A stretch of DNA of 64,000 nt from Arthrinium phaeospermum (GCA_006503535.1 QYRS01000007.1:744001-808000), one strand, 5' to 3'. Shown: positions 32,920 through 45,213, counted from the first letter of the stretch. Made by a program: numbers and translations. Notes: generated from the sequence alone by a model not told the origin.

Positions 32920-35900
32920 GGTGGACTGTAGGTTTGAGTTGGAGGGTATTCGTAATCGTGACAGTTTCCAATCCAAGGGTGTTTAGGGACAGTAGTAGGG
33001 AACTATAGCGCGGAGCTACAGTTAGTAAGCTCGAGATAATAAAGGGACGGCGCGGGCAGCTCAGGCGACAGGCGACCTCGATCAGTGGGGTGTTGTAGCG
33101 AAAAACAAGGCGGAGGGAGAGGGTGACGGTCGTCCCACTATCAGGGAAACGGCCAATTGTGGGGGAAGCAGGAAGAAACGCCTAGAGCGGGTGTAGCAGG
33201 GAAAGGGCATCGGCGCACGAGTAAGCAATGCTTGCGGACCACGAGGTCTGTTTCTGGCACCCAGCCCCGAACGCGAGATTAAGGACGAGAAGGCGACAGG
33301 ATAAAGGACGGGATCAAATCACGAGGGCGGCCGAGTTGGTGACCGGCAGGCAGGCAGGCAGGAGGAGGAGAATGAGACAATCTGTCGGGGTGGTTTGTGT
33401 TTCAAGAGCGGAAAGGATCATAATATTGGAGGGAGACCTCACTTACTGGAGCTTGCAACCAACCCAGATGAGTGCCAACTTGCGATTGGAGAGATTGGGC
33501 TGAAAAGTAACCGCTTGCTCAGCCTGCCTCAGACCAAAAAAACAAGAGCAGCCAAGCTGGCAAACGAGCAAAAGAAGCACGGCGGGTTTTCTAGTGACTA
33601 ATGCGCTGCAATGCGGGATGAAGACGCAATAATGCAGGCGGTTCCCTCAAGCCACTTTCGTCGAGTCCCTTCCTTGCCGAGAAGGCGCAGGTACACAGGC
33701 ACAATCACCCAGATCAATGCCCACAGACTGATTTGACTGGCTGAGGTGCCAAAAAACAACAACCAAGAGTCGAGAGAGAGAGAGAAAACAAAGCAGAGAT
33801 CACGAGAAGACTTTGTTGACAGTTGCTCCTGGTGACGATAGAAGCAGAGTCTGTGCTGTGTAGGAGCTTGCGACAGTCCCAACACAATATAATGCGATTA
33901 TTTGTCCGTTGTTCGTAGGATTTAGCTTTGGAGACTCCTGCGGAGGATTACTTGTCCGGTGTTCCAGGCGATGTTGGGATCGATTTCGCTTTGCGGAACA
34001 ATCGACTTGGTAATCGTCAAACAATAATTGGAAATGATAAAATTGCTGATCTGACGGGATAAGCAAAGACAGTTATGGGAGTCGGTTAGACAATTGAAAA
34101 TCGATATATAGGCTGACACTTCTGAGTGGCCGGCAGATCTTGGGATCGCCAGGTGCTATATACTTGAAGGGTGTGGCCTGCAACATACTGCGCTTGCTTG
34201 CCTGACTGACGTATGTGCAGAACAGCAACACCTAAGTACATGCCAGCATGGCTGAACAGGGTGTTTCGCGATCGTACCAAGTATGGGTTGGGTAGATCAG
34301 GAAGTACAATACATACTTAACAAGACCCCATTTCTCAATCAATCCATCCTCTTGCCTCTTCCAGCCGGACAAAGATAGAAGGGAGCGGCCGTTTTCCAAG
34401 GTCATTTTCCCCAAGGCTTGAAGGTTGTTGGCCACACTCGGCGGCAGAATCAAGGAACACGGTTGGGCTGCAAAGAGGGTCTCCGTACTGAACTCATGAC
34501 TGGACGACACAGCTTCTCGTTAACGACCACCACCCACCGAGCCCCTCGCATAGCATAAGTCAATGCATTGCAATTAATCTCGTTGTCGGTGTTGCCTCAA
34601 ACAGGCGTCGCAACAGCTTGCATAGCCCTGCCAACTGACAGGCGCTTTTTCATTGCAGTACCCAGGATTGGGAGTGGCAGGTTATTTGATAGGGATCATG
34701 GGGAAAAGCAAGTGGAATGATCTCTGACCCATCCTCTCGGCCTACAGCGACATCAGCCACGAAGGAAAAGCTTGGCTAACTGCCTTGCCTGTGCCGTCTG
34801 CAGAACAGAACTGCCTGTTCCTGCAACTGATGCATGCCTATCTATCTCCATCTGCTGCACTGCCGCCCCCTGCCGTCGGGATTACCAATGACTTGCGCAT
34901 CCGTCCAGTCACATCTGTAGAAGTGTCGTGAATGGTGAGCATGCAGCCATGACCACAAGGAGGTACGCAAGGCGGAGCGGAATACCCTGAAGATCAACGG
35001 CGGACCCGCCGAAGGAAACAAAAGCAGGATCATAAATCGATGCCAACATCCACTGAAACTCTAATTGATGCTCGCCCGTCACCCCGTCAGGCATTGATCA
35101 CATCGAAGAGCTGAACACCAAAACTCGTCATCAACATGTTTCACTGGCCCTGCGGGCATCAAAAGGGGGGATAGAGCACTGACAGGTATCAGGTTGATTA
35201 AGGTACAATTTCAAGTACTACCTACTACTACTGTACTACGATCAGGCACACACGCCTGCTGGGTATTGAACTGAATTCTGCTTATTCATTTCCAAATGCG
35301 AAAGGCAATTTAGGCATTGAAGAGCCCAAAATAGATCCATCCCACTGAAGCCCGGCACCTGCTGACTGACAACGCCATTAACATCAATTCGTACTTACAT
35401 GTAGCCACTGCTGAGTTGCACCACATCACCTGCGATCTCATAACTTACCCAACTTGTAGGCTGAGCTATGTAAGTACGATGCCTAGCTGCCTGCCATATG
35501 TACATGTCCGGATTGGTTCAGGCGAGCACATTTTTCGCACATGAAGATTGGCACGCCTAACGCAATCCACCAAGATTTGGACAAGGGGGTACGTCACAGG
35601 CATCAGCAATGGAAGATCGCTGGGAAAGAGGGGTTCCTTTTCCACGGAGTCTCGACCAAAAACGAAACCCGCTCAACATTACCCTAGGGTCCTTGATCGA
35701 GGATGGGCCAGTGGGGCGTTTATTTTCAGAAACCACCCCAAGGCATATTTTTGGCCATTGGAGGCTTCAACAGTCAATGTGGTATACTTTCCATACGATC
35801 ATGGGGCATCGCCGGCTCTGAGTCATAATTCTGCCATTCTCTTCTTGCTCTCGTGGCAGAATCAAGATCTGCGTAAAATTGGCAAATCGCCTTTTCCCTT

Positions 35901-36095
35901 CTCTTCTTCGTGTGATACCGGGCTCGGCGCTCTTGAGCGTACGATACGGGTTGGTCATGAGTCCTGCCACACCCGACCGGAATCTCGATTGGCTATGCCC
36001 ATATATCCTGTTGAAGAATGTTACTCCGAAAAGACCTGTGTCTCAGGTGCGGGGATCGATAGTCTTATATAATACCAGTTAATGCAGACATTGCA
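32920..36095. other. Intergenic, gene-poor
   Basis: Contains the promoter of the 355-residue protein, a GGCA repeat at 33345-33362 and a GA repeat near 33775. Open frames are short or lack an ATG, including the 174-codon frame at 35548. Nothing else is supported. Confidence 0.45.
33345..33362. repeat. GGCA tetranucleotide repeat
   Basis: Four and a half GGCA units in a row, in non-coding DNA upstream of the 355-residue protein gene. Confidence 0.85.
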
Positions 36096-36420
36096 ATGTT
36101 TTGTAAAGTTTGGAGTTTTGTTGTCAAACTGCCGCGACAGTGTCCCGTGGCAGTTTTGGCTCTGGGAGGACTTACATCTATTGCTCACTATACCAAGATC
36201 ATCGACCAACTATCAACACAATCACATGGTAAGTCTCGTTGCGGTTGAGACCCCATGTCGTAGGGAGCATCCTATTGTGCAGATACACTACTAATACTTC
36301 CGATACCTAGCTGGCGTCGTGGTCTGCTGGAGGCTCAGTGGTACGTATAAGGACCAGCAAGTACTTACTGATTATAGATACGTAGAACCAAAAGACCGGA
36401 GACCTGTGTTCCTTCAATAG
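36096..36420 (+). CDS. Candidate small spliced gene A, 65 aa, unrecognised
   Basis: A reading frame from ATG at 36096 can be joined in three exons: 36096-36228, 36311-36340 and 36386-36420. Intron 1 is textbook quality: GTAAGT donor, TACTAAT branch site and CCTAG acceptor, 82 bases. Intron 2 is weaker (GTACGT donor, 45 bases). The product begins with a hydrophobic segment around residues 6-29 (CPVAVLALGGLTSIAHY inside it), so it could be a small membrane or secreted protein. A TATATAAT stretch lies only 25-30 bases before the ATG, which would leave almost no leader. No family is recognised. It could be the front of a larger or decaying gene that continues to 37182. Confidence 0.2.
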
Positions 36421-36807
36421 TCGTTTCGTGGATGTATGCTAGATGGCCTGCCAGTAGCCTCAGAGGGGAAATTCATGAAGACTCTCGGTCATTGCGGATA
36501 GCCCATTGAGGCTTCTTGTTCGGGGTGATAGATTCGAAGTTGAGAAAACATTGTTTTGCGGAGAGTCCAGCTCTTTGCAATCGGCCTCATTCAATGAAAA
36601 CGATATGTGACATCCCAGCAGAGCAAGTTTCATGGGCGCAGATATCACGGTCACTCAATGACCATCGTCGCCAAGAAGAGATTTACATGGGACACGGCAG
36701 CATCGGCTTCACGCATAAGATACACCATGTATTTCCTCATTATGGCACACATCTTCCTCAGTATTGATAATACGCAACAATTTGTATAATAAGATTACTT
36801 ACAATTA

Positions 36808-37182
36808 ATGAAGGGAGCAAGGACACAATGTTGTCCGGACACCACGCCAGACGGTCAAGATCAGGATGAAAAACATGTGGCTTGGGTCCCTGTAGCAAGG
36901 TAATGTCAAATATTTATATCAATTGGTAAAGAATTGGAATGAATCGACTCTATATCATAGTCACGATTATAGTAACACTTGATGATATCTTTTCACTAGT
37001 ATACACACTTGTCTGCTGGTAGACCAAATATCGACCTTGCCCACGTCAATCTTTACAAGAACGGGCATGAATTGTTCTTTTTGTATGCTTTGGGCGATAT
37101 TTTATATTATGGCTATCAAAAATTCAGTGCCGGTGATGGTGACAACGCAGCTTGCTACAAAATACGAGAAAACAAAGATTGA
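36808..37182 (+). CDS. Candidate small spliced gene B, 83 aa, or 3' end of a decaying gene
   Basis: Two exons, 36808-36899 and 37023-37182, keep one frame across a 123-base intron with GTAATG donor and GGTAG acceptor. The joined product reads ...HVAWVPVARPNIDLAHVNLY... then GHELFFLYALGDILYYGYQK and ends SAGDGDNAACYKIRENKD. Its composition (many Tyr, Leu, His, balanced charge) looks like a folded protein rather than chance translation of AT-rich DNA. The upstream stretch 36500-36770 is open in another frame (containing CDIPAEQVSWAQISRSLNDH) before two stops. This could be a broken earlier part of the same gene. I recognise no family. Confidence 0.22.
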
Positions 37183-37949
37183 TATCGCAGTAACATCGAT
37201 GTCTTTGATATGGATTCTTTCTCACCAGCACGGATACCCATGATAAAAAGATGTGTTCCCCAGTGGGGAGACCACCGTGACCACGTCTATGCTCAGACGC
37301 ACTCGACCCATCTGAAGCTATGAGCACCGAGTCTATATAGAGGATACTGACAGACGATACCGACAGACTGGGAAACAACAACAGGGACTCTTCAGGTGCA
37401 TATGTTCGGCAACCAAAGCCTGGCAGTACTGAAAGTAGCAACCGTCGACCCACACTCACGCGGTCCCTATGCACACTTCGGGATGCGATATTATGTAAGC
37501 GCCAGCCAATGAAAACGGGTGCCAGCAACTCCATTTGGCAGGAGCTGGCAAGGAGGGGGAGCTTTGCGCTGGGGGGCACGTGCCACCGCCCACCCGAGCC
37601 TGCTGGCCGGGCCGTCAAAGCTCCGTGGAAATTTCAATTCCACCACCCGGGAAACCTCGAACGAATTGAAGCTATCGCCAGCGAATGCCCAGCCTGCGAG
37701 ACTCTGTGTGGAAGCTTTCGGGAGGCATCAATCAAACCAGAGACAGGCGGCTGTAAGATCAACACCAGCGAAGACATCAATTCGGCACGCCTCGACTGCA
37801 CCTAGTCTGCAATCAATCTTCCGTTTCCCACCATACGATTTTGGCCCGGTCTTTCCAGCTCCCTTCAACATTTGCAGAGCGTCCCTGCTGGCGCGCCCAA
37901 TTCCGATCCGACTCCGCCCCGGGAGAGACGCAAATCATAACAAATAAAG
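37183..37949. other. Intergenic, promoter of mitoribosomal L20
   Basis: The 767 bases upstream of the ribosomal protein gene. GC content rises from about 37500 on. No separate gene is seen; a minus-strand frame of 164 codons resembles no protein. Confidence 0.5.
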
Positions 37950-38591
37950 ATGGAAGCCCGACCAGCCCTGCGTCCATTGACGACGCTCCTCGGCAGCTGC
38001 AGCCGCGCCGGCCAAACGCGCCTCCAGTCCTCGACCCGGCGCACCAAGAAGGCCCTGAAGCTGCCGCCGCACCCGTCCTTCCTCATCTCCGCCGCCGAGG
38101 CCGACCACATCACCTACAACCCCCCGAGCGCCGCGCCGAGCGTCTACCACACGCCCTTCAAATTCCTGCCGCCCTCGGACCCGCGGCGGCAAGCGCAGCT
38201 CTCGAGCCTGCTGCGCGGCTCGGCCGGCCTCCCCTCCACAGCCGCCCCCGCCGCCGCCTCGTCGTCGACGACAGACACAATGCGAGAGATCCCCGCGCTG
38301 GAGGAGAAGCACCAGGTGCCGGAGCCCAAGTTCAACGTGACCCGGGAGCAGGTGGCGGAGATGCGGGCGCTGCGGGCGGCCGACCCCATGAAGTGGAGCG
38401 TGGTGCGGCTGGCCGAGAAGTTTGAGTGCTCGAAGCTCTTCGTCATGATCTGCTGCAAGGCCAGCGCCGAGCACCAGGCGAAGGAGCGGGAGCGGAAAGA
38501 GGCCATCAAGGCACGCTGGGGACCCATCCGGTCACAAGCCCGCGAGGACCGCCAGAAGAGACGCACTTTACTGCTGCGGAGTGAAATATAG
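37950..38591 (+). CDS. MRPL20: Mitochondrial large-subunit ribosomal protein mL58 (MrpL20)
   Basis: Intronless, 213 aa. The N-terminus (MEARPALRPLTTLLGSCSRA, then QTRLQSSTRR) is a mitochondrial presequence. The family-specific parts follow: KKALKLPPHPSFLISAAEAD and YHTPFKFLPPSDPRRQAQLS. A low-complexity Ala/Ser insertion lies near residues 93-110. The conserved C-terminal block contains EKHQVPEPKFNVTREQVAEM, DPMKWSVVRLAEKFECSKLF and a long basic helix ending RQKRRTLLLRSEI. This matches the fungal MRP-L20 family (mL58), a fungus-specific mitoribosome component needed for mitochondrial translation. Length is close to the fungal norm. It is convergent with the F-box-like gene. Confidence 0.92.
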   Translation: MEARPALRPLTTLLGSCSRAGQTRLQSSTRRTKKALKLPPHPSFLISAAEADHITYNPPSAAPSVYHTPFKFLPPSDPRRQAQLSSLLRGSAGLPSTAAPAAASSSTTDTMREIPALEEKHQVPEPKFNVTREQVAEMRALRAADPMKWSVVRLAEKFECSKLFVMICCKASAEHQAKERERKEAIKARWGPIRSQAREDRQKRRTLLLRSEI

Positions 38592-39506
38592 TGTAGCCGC
38601 AGTCTCGGCTTGGACAATATCAGCCGCATCGTGGGTCGAGGGGCGCTTTGTTAACCCGGCTCGACCGCGTTACCCCGGAGGGCTCACAGGCAGCTAGCCG
38701 CATGCTCGAAGAACGGCATGAGTCAAGGTCCAGTCTAGGAGGACGAGGTTTATAGAGAGAACTATGAGTCTCGATACTTTGGGACATGACCGAACTGTAC
38801 GAGCAGGGAGACGACATTGTACATCAGCGGAAACAGCAGGGTGACGGTATGAAGAAGCCTGCAAACCCGACACGGAAAAGGGTATGCGGGCCAACGTACA
38901 CTGATCCCATAAGCATCTGGCATAGCCAAGCCCATGGCGTTGGAGGCAGCATCACGACATAGAAAGACGGAGAAAGGGGCCAACTCGTTCAATCGAATCT
39001 CCCCTTTCTACCGCCAGCTACCACAATATGTACATCAGAGCAGATAAACCTTGTATAAACAGATAATCAACAACATGCATGACGTCTTGATCCCGGGCTA
39101 TTATTTGTATAATTTTTCTGATGGATGCTTTATTATACCTTGGTGCTATGCATCCCTGACTGCATTGTATATCCTATTACATCCAAACGACAGGCGATAT
39201 CCATTCGTACTTTCCAGCGGCCAGGGTGTTATGCCCAGTCCCTTTCGCCAAACCCCCATACTTGAATTTTTGTTCCGCCTTTCGCTTAGAAAGCCGGGGT
39301 ATGCAACTTCAATGTAGCAAACAGTATTATGACAACCAGTCCACTGCACAACCATTCCATACCGCACCCACCAAGCCTTTGTATTGCCTGGCAAACGTAC
39401 CCGTAATGTATGACTACATAATTTACTCCGTGATTCTTAGGCCCTCACCATATGCAACTATGATCAATCGGTATACCTTATGTATAGACAACCCCCCTTA
39501 CAAAAC
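38592..39506. other. Convergent intergenic region
   Basis: Lies between the 3' ends of mL58 and the F-box-like gene. AT content is raised from 39000 on, as expected for two 3' untranslated regions. No gene is supported. Confidence 0.5.
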
Positions 39507-41478
39507 CTAGCGAAGGGGCATCTCCCCCGAGATCTCCTTGCCAGAGTTCAAGCGTCGAGCCTCTGCCGCGCTCTCGACGTCCAGTTTGCCAGGAATGACC
39601 CGCCAGCACCAGCCGCACCAGCTCCGGGCGATACCCTTGACCTCGCGGCCGAGGATCTCGCCGCGGTTCTTCTCGTCCTCCCACTCGGGGACGCAGGCGC
39701 CGACTTTGACCATGGTGAGGCGCTTGGTCTTGACCACGCCGCCGATGCCCTCGATCTCGTGGCGCACGTAGCCGGGTCCCAGCGGGGAGGAGGAGTATTG
39801 CTGCTGTTGCTGCGCGGCTGCTCCTCCTCCCTCGCCGCCGCCGCCACCACCGCCCGAGCTGCTTGAAGTGGAGGCCGAGGACGGCGGGCGGAGTACTGCC
39901 CCCGACGACGACGAGGGCAGAGAGGACACCGTGGTGGACGTGGCCGTCACCGTGGCTATCCACGGCAGGGGCGTATTGCAGTGGGACCGCTCGCGCGCGT
40001 CATCAGCGTCGCAGTCCGTTTCCTGCTCGCGCTCTTTTGCAGCCACGCACTCCCAGTCCCGGCCGCAGATCACCCCGCGGTCCCCGTCACCGATGCCGGT
40101 CCCCAGGCCGCCCAAGACCTCACCGTATTGGTTGCGCCAACGCCAGATGCTATACGAACCACACTTGTCAGCTTTTCTCAATATTTAGAAGTTGTGGTGA
40201 ATGAAAGATTTCCCCCTTTCTCCGCTTCTAGGAAAGGGAATTTCTGACGTACGACTGGTAATCGTGATCCGTACCGCGGATACTCCGTCCACATGGGTGG
40301 CACAGCCAGACACCCTCACTCTGACACGTGCAAATCGCGTTCTTCATGAGATCCGCATCGAGTGGCGTGTCAGGCAACAATGCCGGTTTCGCGAGACTGC
40401 CGAGCGGTGCTTTGGTGCAAGGGATACACAAGCGTCGGTGTCGATCCCGTAGCACGATCGGAGCTGGTGGCTTGATGGCGCAGTTCTACAGTGATTGTCT
40501 CGTGTGAGTACAGTCATTTTAACACATCAGGACACCCCCTTTTGTACCCTTCCTGCCTTCTCGATGAAGGCCTTTCTTCCTGTACGTCAAGTGAAAGGGG
40601 GGCAAAAGAGAGAAATGGGGGAGGGAAAGGGAGAGAACCGTACCCGACAAACCACCTTGGCGCACCGCCGGCACTCGGCCACCATGTCCCGCGCGCAGCT
40701 CCCGCTCTTGCCGCAGTACCGGTCGCCGCCCATCTCCTGCATGTAGAACCAGTTGCCGGCGCGCGCGCGGTAGTTGAACGTGTTCTCGGGGTTGATGACG
40801 ACGTCCTCGTTGACGCAGTGGAGCGTGTGGGTGACGAGGGAGCTGCGGTACTGCAGCAGGCCCTGCCGCACGCCCCGGCAGGTCCGCGACAGGTTGTCCA
40901 GCGCGTTCAGGTCGAGCAGCGACGCGACGGCCACGGCGATACTGCGAGAGGCAAAGAGTTGCCATTGGTCAGTTAGCTTCTTCTATAGACGGCCCCTTTT
41001 GAAAAACCAGTTCTTGCGTTTGTCTGCATGATCTTCTTCTTCGAGTTGTTTCTTGATATATTCCCTACTCCCGAACACTTTGGGGGTGGAGAGGCAAGAT
41101 CTGGTGGGTGACTTGTGTATAACAGAATGCACGCCCCGGGCGAGGCGCATTGCTCAGGGCAGCATGAAGAGGAGAGAAGAGGAGGGAAGAAGCCTACGGA
41201 TAGCATCCGAGAGCCTCCGTCATTCCATTCCTGAAAGAGGTGGCCGGCGTCGGTGTCACTGGCGGGGGCTGCTGGGACGGTATAGAAGTAGAGGTGCTGG
41301 TGGGGTTGCGGCCCTCGACAGCGGCGCTGCTGCTGCTGCCATTGTCGCCGTCCCGACCGCGGGACCATTGCTTCGGCCCCGTCGCGGTGACGGGGAGTTC
41401 ATGGAAGCCGTGATGGCTCAGGTGGTTCTCGGGGCTCGTCGGCTCATCCTCTTCGTCCAGGTCCACGAAGATAGCCAT
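39507..41478 (-). CDS. F-box-like, cysteine-rich putative zinc-binding protein
   Basis: Four exons: 41478-41198, 40941-40644, 40485-40253 and 40176-39507, giving 493 aa. The start is the ATG of MAIFVDLDEED. Residues about 10-90 are disordered. Residues about 95-135 (VASLLDLNALDNLSRTCRGV...) look like an F-box. A dense Cys region follows: ECRRC, VCRNC (joined across intron 2), LCIPC, ICTC and LCHPC, enough for at least two zinc sites. The block YSIWRWRNQYGEVLGGLGTG with VICGRDWECV comes next. The tail holds poly-Ser, poly-Gly and Gln5 tracts, and a last conserved part has GYVRHEIEGIGGVVKTKRLT and WCGWCWRVIPG. F-box proteins usually recruit substrates to SCF ubiquitin ligases, but this is inferred from a weak match. 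Similar proteins are, to my knowledge, uncharacterised in filamentous fungi. Confidence 0.75.
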
Positions 41479-42339
41479 GGTGGTGGAGGGGTCCGGTCGT
41501 CGTGGCGCATGCAAAGAAATATCAACGACTAGAAGAACGGAACAGACAACAACATGTGCCCTTTCTTTATTCTTTTCTCTTCTTTAGGCTATCACCACAT
41601 CGAAACGAGGCTATTCAGGATATGCTCCGTCCTTCCAGGTGACACATGGCAGAGTTACACTATGGAGCAACAAACTCGAGACGGGATTGACCAATGCTTG
41701 TTTTCGAGGCTGTCGACGGCTCAGAAGTTTGCCCCTCCTTGCAAGTACGTAAGTACGTGAAGTAGGTAGCACTAGCTGATCGGTGCTGATCTTCCGCTGC
41801 ACCCACCTGCAGATGTGGGGGGAGGGGAAGGAAACGTGCTACCACTGCCGAGACCTCACTATGGAATTGTAGACCTTCAGCAGGTAATACAGCACAGGGG
41901 GATACTGCATGGTAAAATGGCCGGCTCCTATCACATGAGCAGTAAACAGGTGTATTATCATCTGTTGAATAAAGGATGCCATTCAAAGCGTTAAATGATT
42001 GAGTACCTGCTTGAACTAGCTAGGTCGAAAGACGGGAAAGACTGATCAAGAAGCCTGCGCAACACAGCTCTCTGTCTGTGCCTGTATAAGCCCTCCGGTT
42101 TCCACCAGCATATAACACGTACGATAACATATACACCCCAGCTGCCCAGAAAATAAGATCACGTTTATGTATACCCGATTCTACCCATAAACACCGTGCG
42201 ACCCAGTTAAACATTATAATACTTTATGTACTTCATTACCGGATGATATTAGAAGAGTGAGCTCCTTGCCGTGTCGCTTTTTGTTTCTCTCTCCCTCTTA
42301 GCTACATCCACAGACACCCCCTTTCCCCTCTTTCCGCAT
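41479..42339. other. Intergenic between glycosyltransferase 3' end and F-box-like promoter
   Basis: Both flanking genes are on the minus strand. A AAGTACGTAAGTACGT direct repeat and GTAGGTAG motif lie at about 41742-41768. AT-rich sequence near 42100-42250 fits a 3' untranslated region. No gene is supported. Confidence 0.5.
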
Positions 42340-45213
42340 TTACCAGTTGAAGACCATAAGCGCCGGATTCAAGGCGACGGGCAGCAGGAAGTGGCAGACG
42401 ATGAGGTTGGCCATGGGGAAGATGGAGGCGAAATGCCTGATTTGCCAGTTGAAGGGGAAGACCCAGTAGGCGCAGATGAGGAGCGCCGTCATCACGAAGC
42501 AGAAGAAGAAGGTGCCCTTGAACCGTTTGAGCAGCCGCGGGATCTCCTCGACGAAGTTGACCTCCTCGAACTCCTTGGCCGTGGCGCCCCACATCATGTC
42601 GATGGAGAAGAAGTGGGAGAGCAGCGCCTGCGAGACGTGCAGCGAGATGCCGCCCAGGAAGATGACCATGAGAGGAAGCCATTTGAAGTTCTCAAACACT
42701 GCGTTGGGAGAGGTAGGATGTCAGCAGAAGTCGCGGCAGGGGAACTGATGGGAAAGCAGAAAGGATATGGTTGAAAACACTTACAGGCTGAAAGAAGAGA
42801 CTTCTGGTTGAGACGGTATCGCAAGACAGCCAGGGAAACGTTTCCGAAACACGAGAAGACGACAACAAGCGAGATGAAAATGGCGAACGAATCGAGATAC
42901 CACTTGTCGTACAGACCGAAGAACCAGCCGGTAAGGAAGTAGTTCACGAGGGTCATGACCCAGGCAGCACCGATAGCATAGTAAGTGCCGATGTAAGCGC
43001 AGATGGTAATCTTCTTGGGGAAGTGGATATTGGAGCCAAGGAACTTCCGGAACAAAGGGGTAATGGGTCCGCGGGTGATCCAGTACTTGAGAGGATGGAA
43101 GACCAGCTCGTTGCAACCGTAGGCGTACTTTTCCCATCGAGCCAGTTCGTCGTAGACGGTCAAGGAGACACCCTCCTCGAAGCCGGCGCCCGTGTAGGCA
43201 CCGAACCGCATGGTATACCCGGCACACTGAAGACGCAGCGACATGTCGAAATCCTCGGACACGTGAGACTCGGACCAGAACTTCTCGTACCCGTCTTCGT
43301 CGAAGTAGGAGGCGGCATCCTGAATAGCAGACCAACGAAGGACGGCATTGTGGCCGACAAAGGGGCAGGCATCACCGTTCGCCACGACAAAAGTAATGGC
43401 CGAGTAAATCAAGTTGGTGAACCAGGTCACGCCGCCTTCGAAGAAGGAAGAGGTGACACGCATCACACCAGACGTATACTGCAGGATAGCCACTTCAGGC
43501 GACTGCTCCATCTCGCTCACGGCGTCAAGGAGGCAGTCGTCAGGTACACGGGTGTCGGAGTCGATGATGAGGATGTAGTCGCCGATTCGGATGTTACCTT
43601 CGGCCCAGGTGCGGTTGTCGTCTTCTTGCATGACTTCGTCAAGACACCTCTGGTAGGCAGCGGTCTCGTCGACCTGGCTCCAGTGTGATCCTCGAGCAAC
43701 GTGCACCAGCTTGTCCTCCACGCGGTTGCTGACCATCATGGCGTAGTTCATGTTGGAGGCCTTCTTGAATTTGCCGCGACGCAGGAACGGCGCCGAGCCA
43801 TCCTCGGGGGTAGGGTTGTGCTTCGGTCGGGAGACCCAGCCGATGTTGTTTTCCTCGTAGAATTCTCGTCGCGCCGCAGCATCTTCCTCGGAGATGAGCT
43901 GCATACCATCATCGTTGATGAAGATGTTGGCAGAGCCTCCCTGCATTTCAAATGTCGAGATGGCCTGCTTAACAGACTGGACGGTGGGCTTGATGACGGC
44001 ATTCAGGCCTTCCTTGTAGACGGGCATCTGGATGGTGACATGCGGGATGTTGTGGAAGTTGCGGTTCAGGCGCTTGGGAGCCTTACCAGAATAGTTTATG
44101 GAGTTCTTGTCGACCTGCGAGATGGGCCCGAAGATCTGGAAGAAGCCGCCGATGATGGCGCCGAAGAAGAACAAGGAAATGACCACTGCAACAGGAACGT
44201 AGAGGAGGATGAGGAGGCGGATGTAATAGTTATCCACGGCGATCTCGTAGGCCAGGGCCCGGTATCCGATGCCGATACACGACAAGCACAGCGCCAGGGT
44301 AAGTGCCACCTGGAAAGGGTTCAGGAGCTTGACCCGTCTTGCTTCGTCGTCGAGAGCGGCTTCGAGATCGACTGCTGAGACGCCGACCTCGACAGGGTTC
44401 TTCTCATCCTTCTCATCGGGCTCGACGTCCTCCTCTTCGCCGGTACCCCAAATCATCTTCATCAGCTGGCGCTCGAGGTGATCTGCACGCGCCAGCACCT
44501 TCTTCGGCTCATCATCCCAGACCACAAGAATCTGCTGGTCCTGAATGAAGGCTGCAAAGTGGTGCTTCTGGCATCTGGGAAGCTCGCGCATGGACGGGAG
44601 CACCTGCAGCTGGAGATGATCTGAAATGGGGATGTAATCGTAGGTCGTCCTCCGAGAATTGAGGATCACGCCAATGACTCGGGTGTTCACAGTCATGGCA
44701 CACTGCAAGATATATGAGTGGATTGCCTCTAAGCAAAGCGGAGAGACTGTAACTTACCCTCACGTTCAGCTCCATGGCCGACTCGTACAGACCGTTTCTT
44801 ATATCGCGTAGCTGGGGCGGGCAGCAGGCAAAGTTGTTCTTGCCCTTCTTCAGGACCACACCTTCTCCTGGGAGCATGCCGGTGGCGAACTGCCTCTCCA
44901 ACTGCGACTGGTACAGCCAACTGCACATGACGTCGGCCTTGACGTCGGCCAGGTTGTCGGCATTGTTGCGGAAGTCACCTTGCGGGAAGTAGGACGCCCG
45001 GTGGCTCGAATAGAGCGAGCCGGGGCGGGAGCCGTACGGGCTCTTGGGCGTGGTGAGACCAGACATCGGGGTCGGGGCGGGTGCTCCTTGGGCTGCTCCG
45101 AGCTTGGCCGGCGGTAATGTCTTGAGATCGACCGTGCCTGGAGGTTTCTTGTCGTGGCCCGTCTTCTCGTCTTCCTTCTTTTGCCCGGGGGCAAAATACG
45201 ACTTGATCCCCAT
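42340..45213 (-). CDS. GT2: Membrane family-2 glycosyltransferase (ZtGT2-like)
   Basis: Three exons: 45213-44758, 44702-42785 and 42698-42340, giving 910 aa. Residues 1-150 are soluble and disordered in part. Two helices at about 281-302 and 313-342 precede a large cytosolic catalytic domain with HVTIQMPVYKEGLNAVIKPT, INDDGMQ (about 414-420), the metal-binding IIDSDTRVPDD (Asp533 and Asp535), and SEDFDMSLRLQCAGY (Glu635-Asp636). The acceptor-site motif appears as ELARW (671-675) in place of the usual QxxRW. At least five more helices follow to the end. The layout resembles chitin/hyaluronan/cellulose synthases, but the sequence belongs to the fungal GT2 group described as needed for hyphal growth on solid surfaces in Zymoseptoria and Fusarium. 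It probably extrudes a surface polysaccharide whose identity is unsettled. It is not a classical chitin synthase, as QRRRW is absent. Confidence 0.85.

Noticed and set aside
35548..36072. 174-codon plus-strand frame
   Set aside because: The opening codon is TTG and no homologous-looking segment is present.
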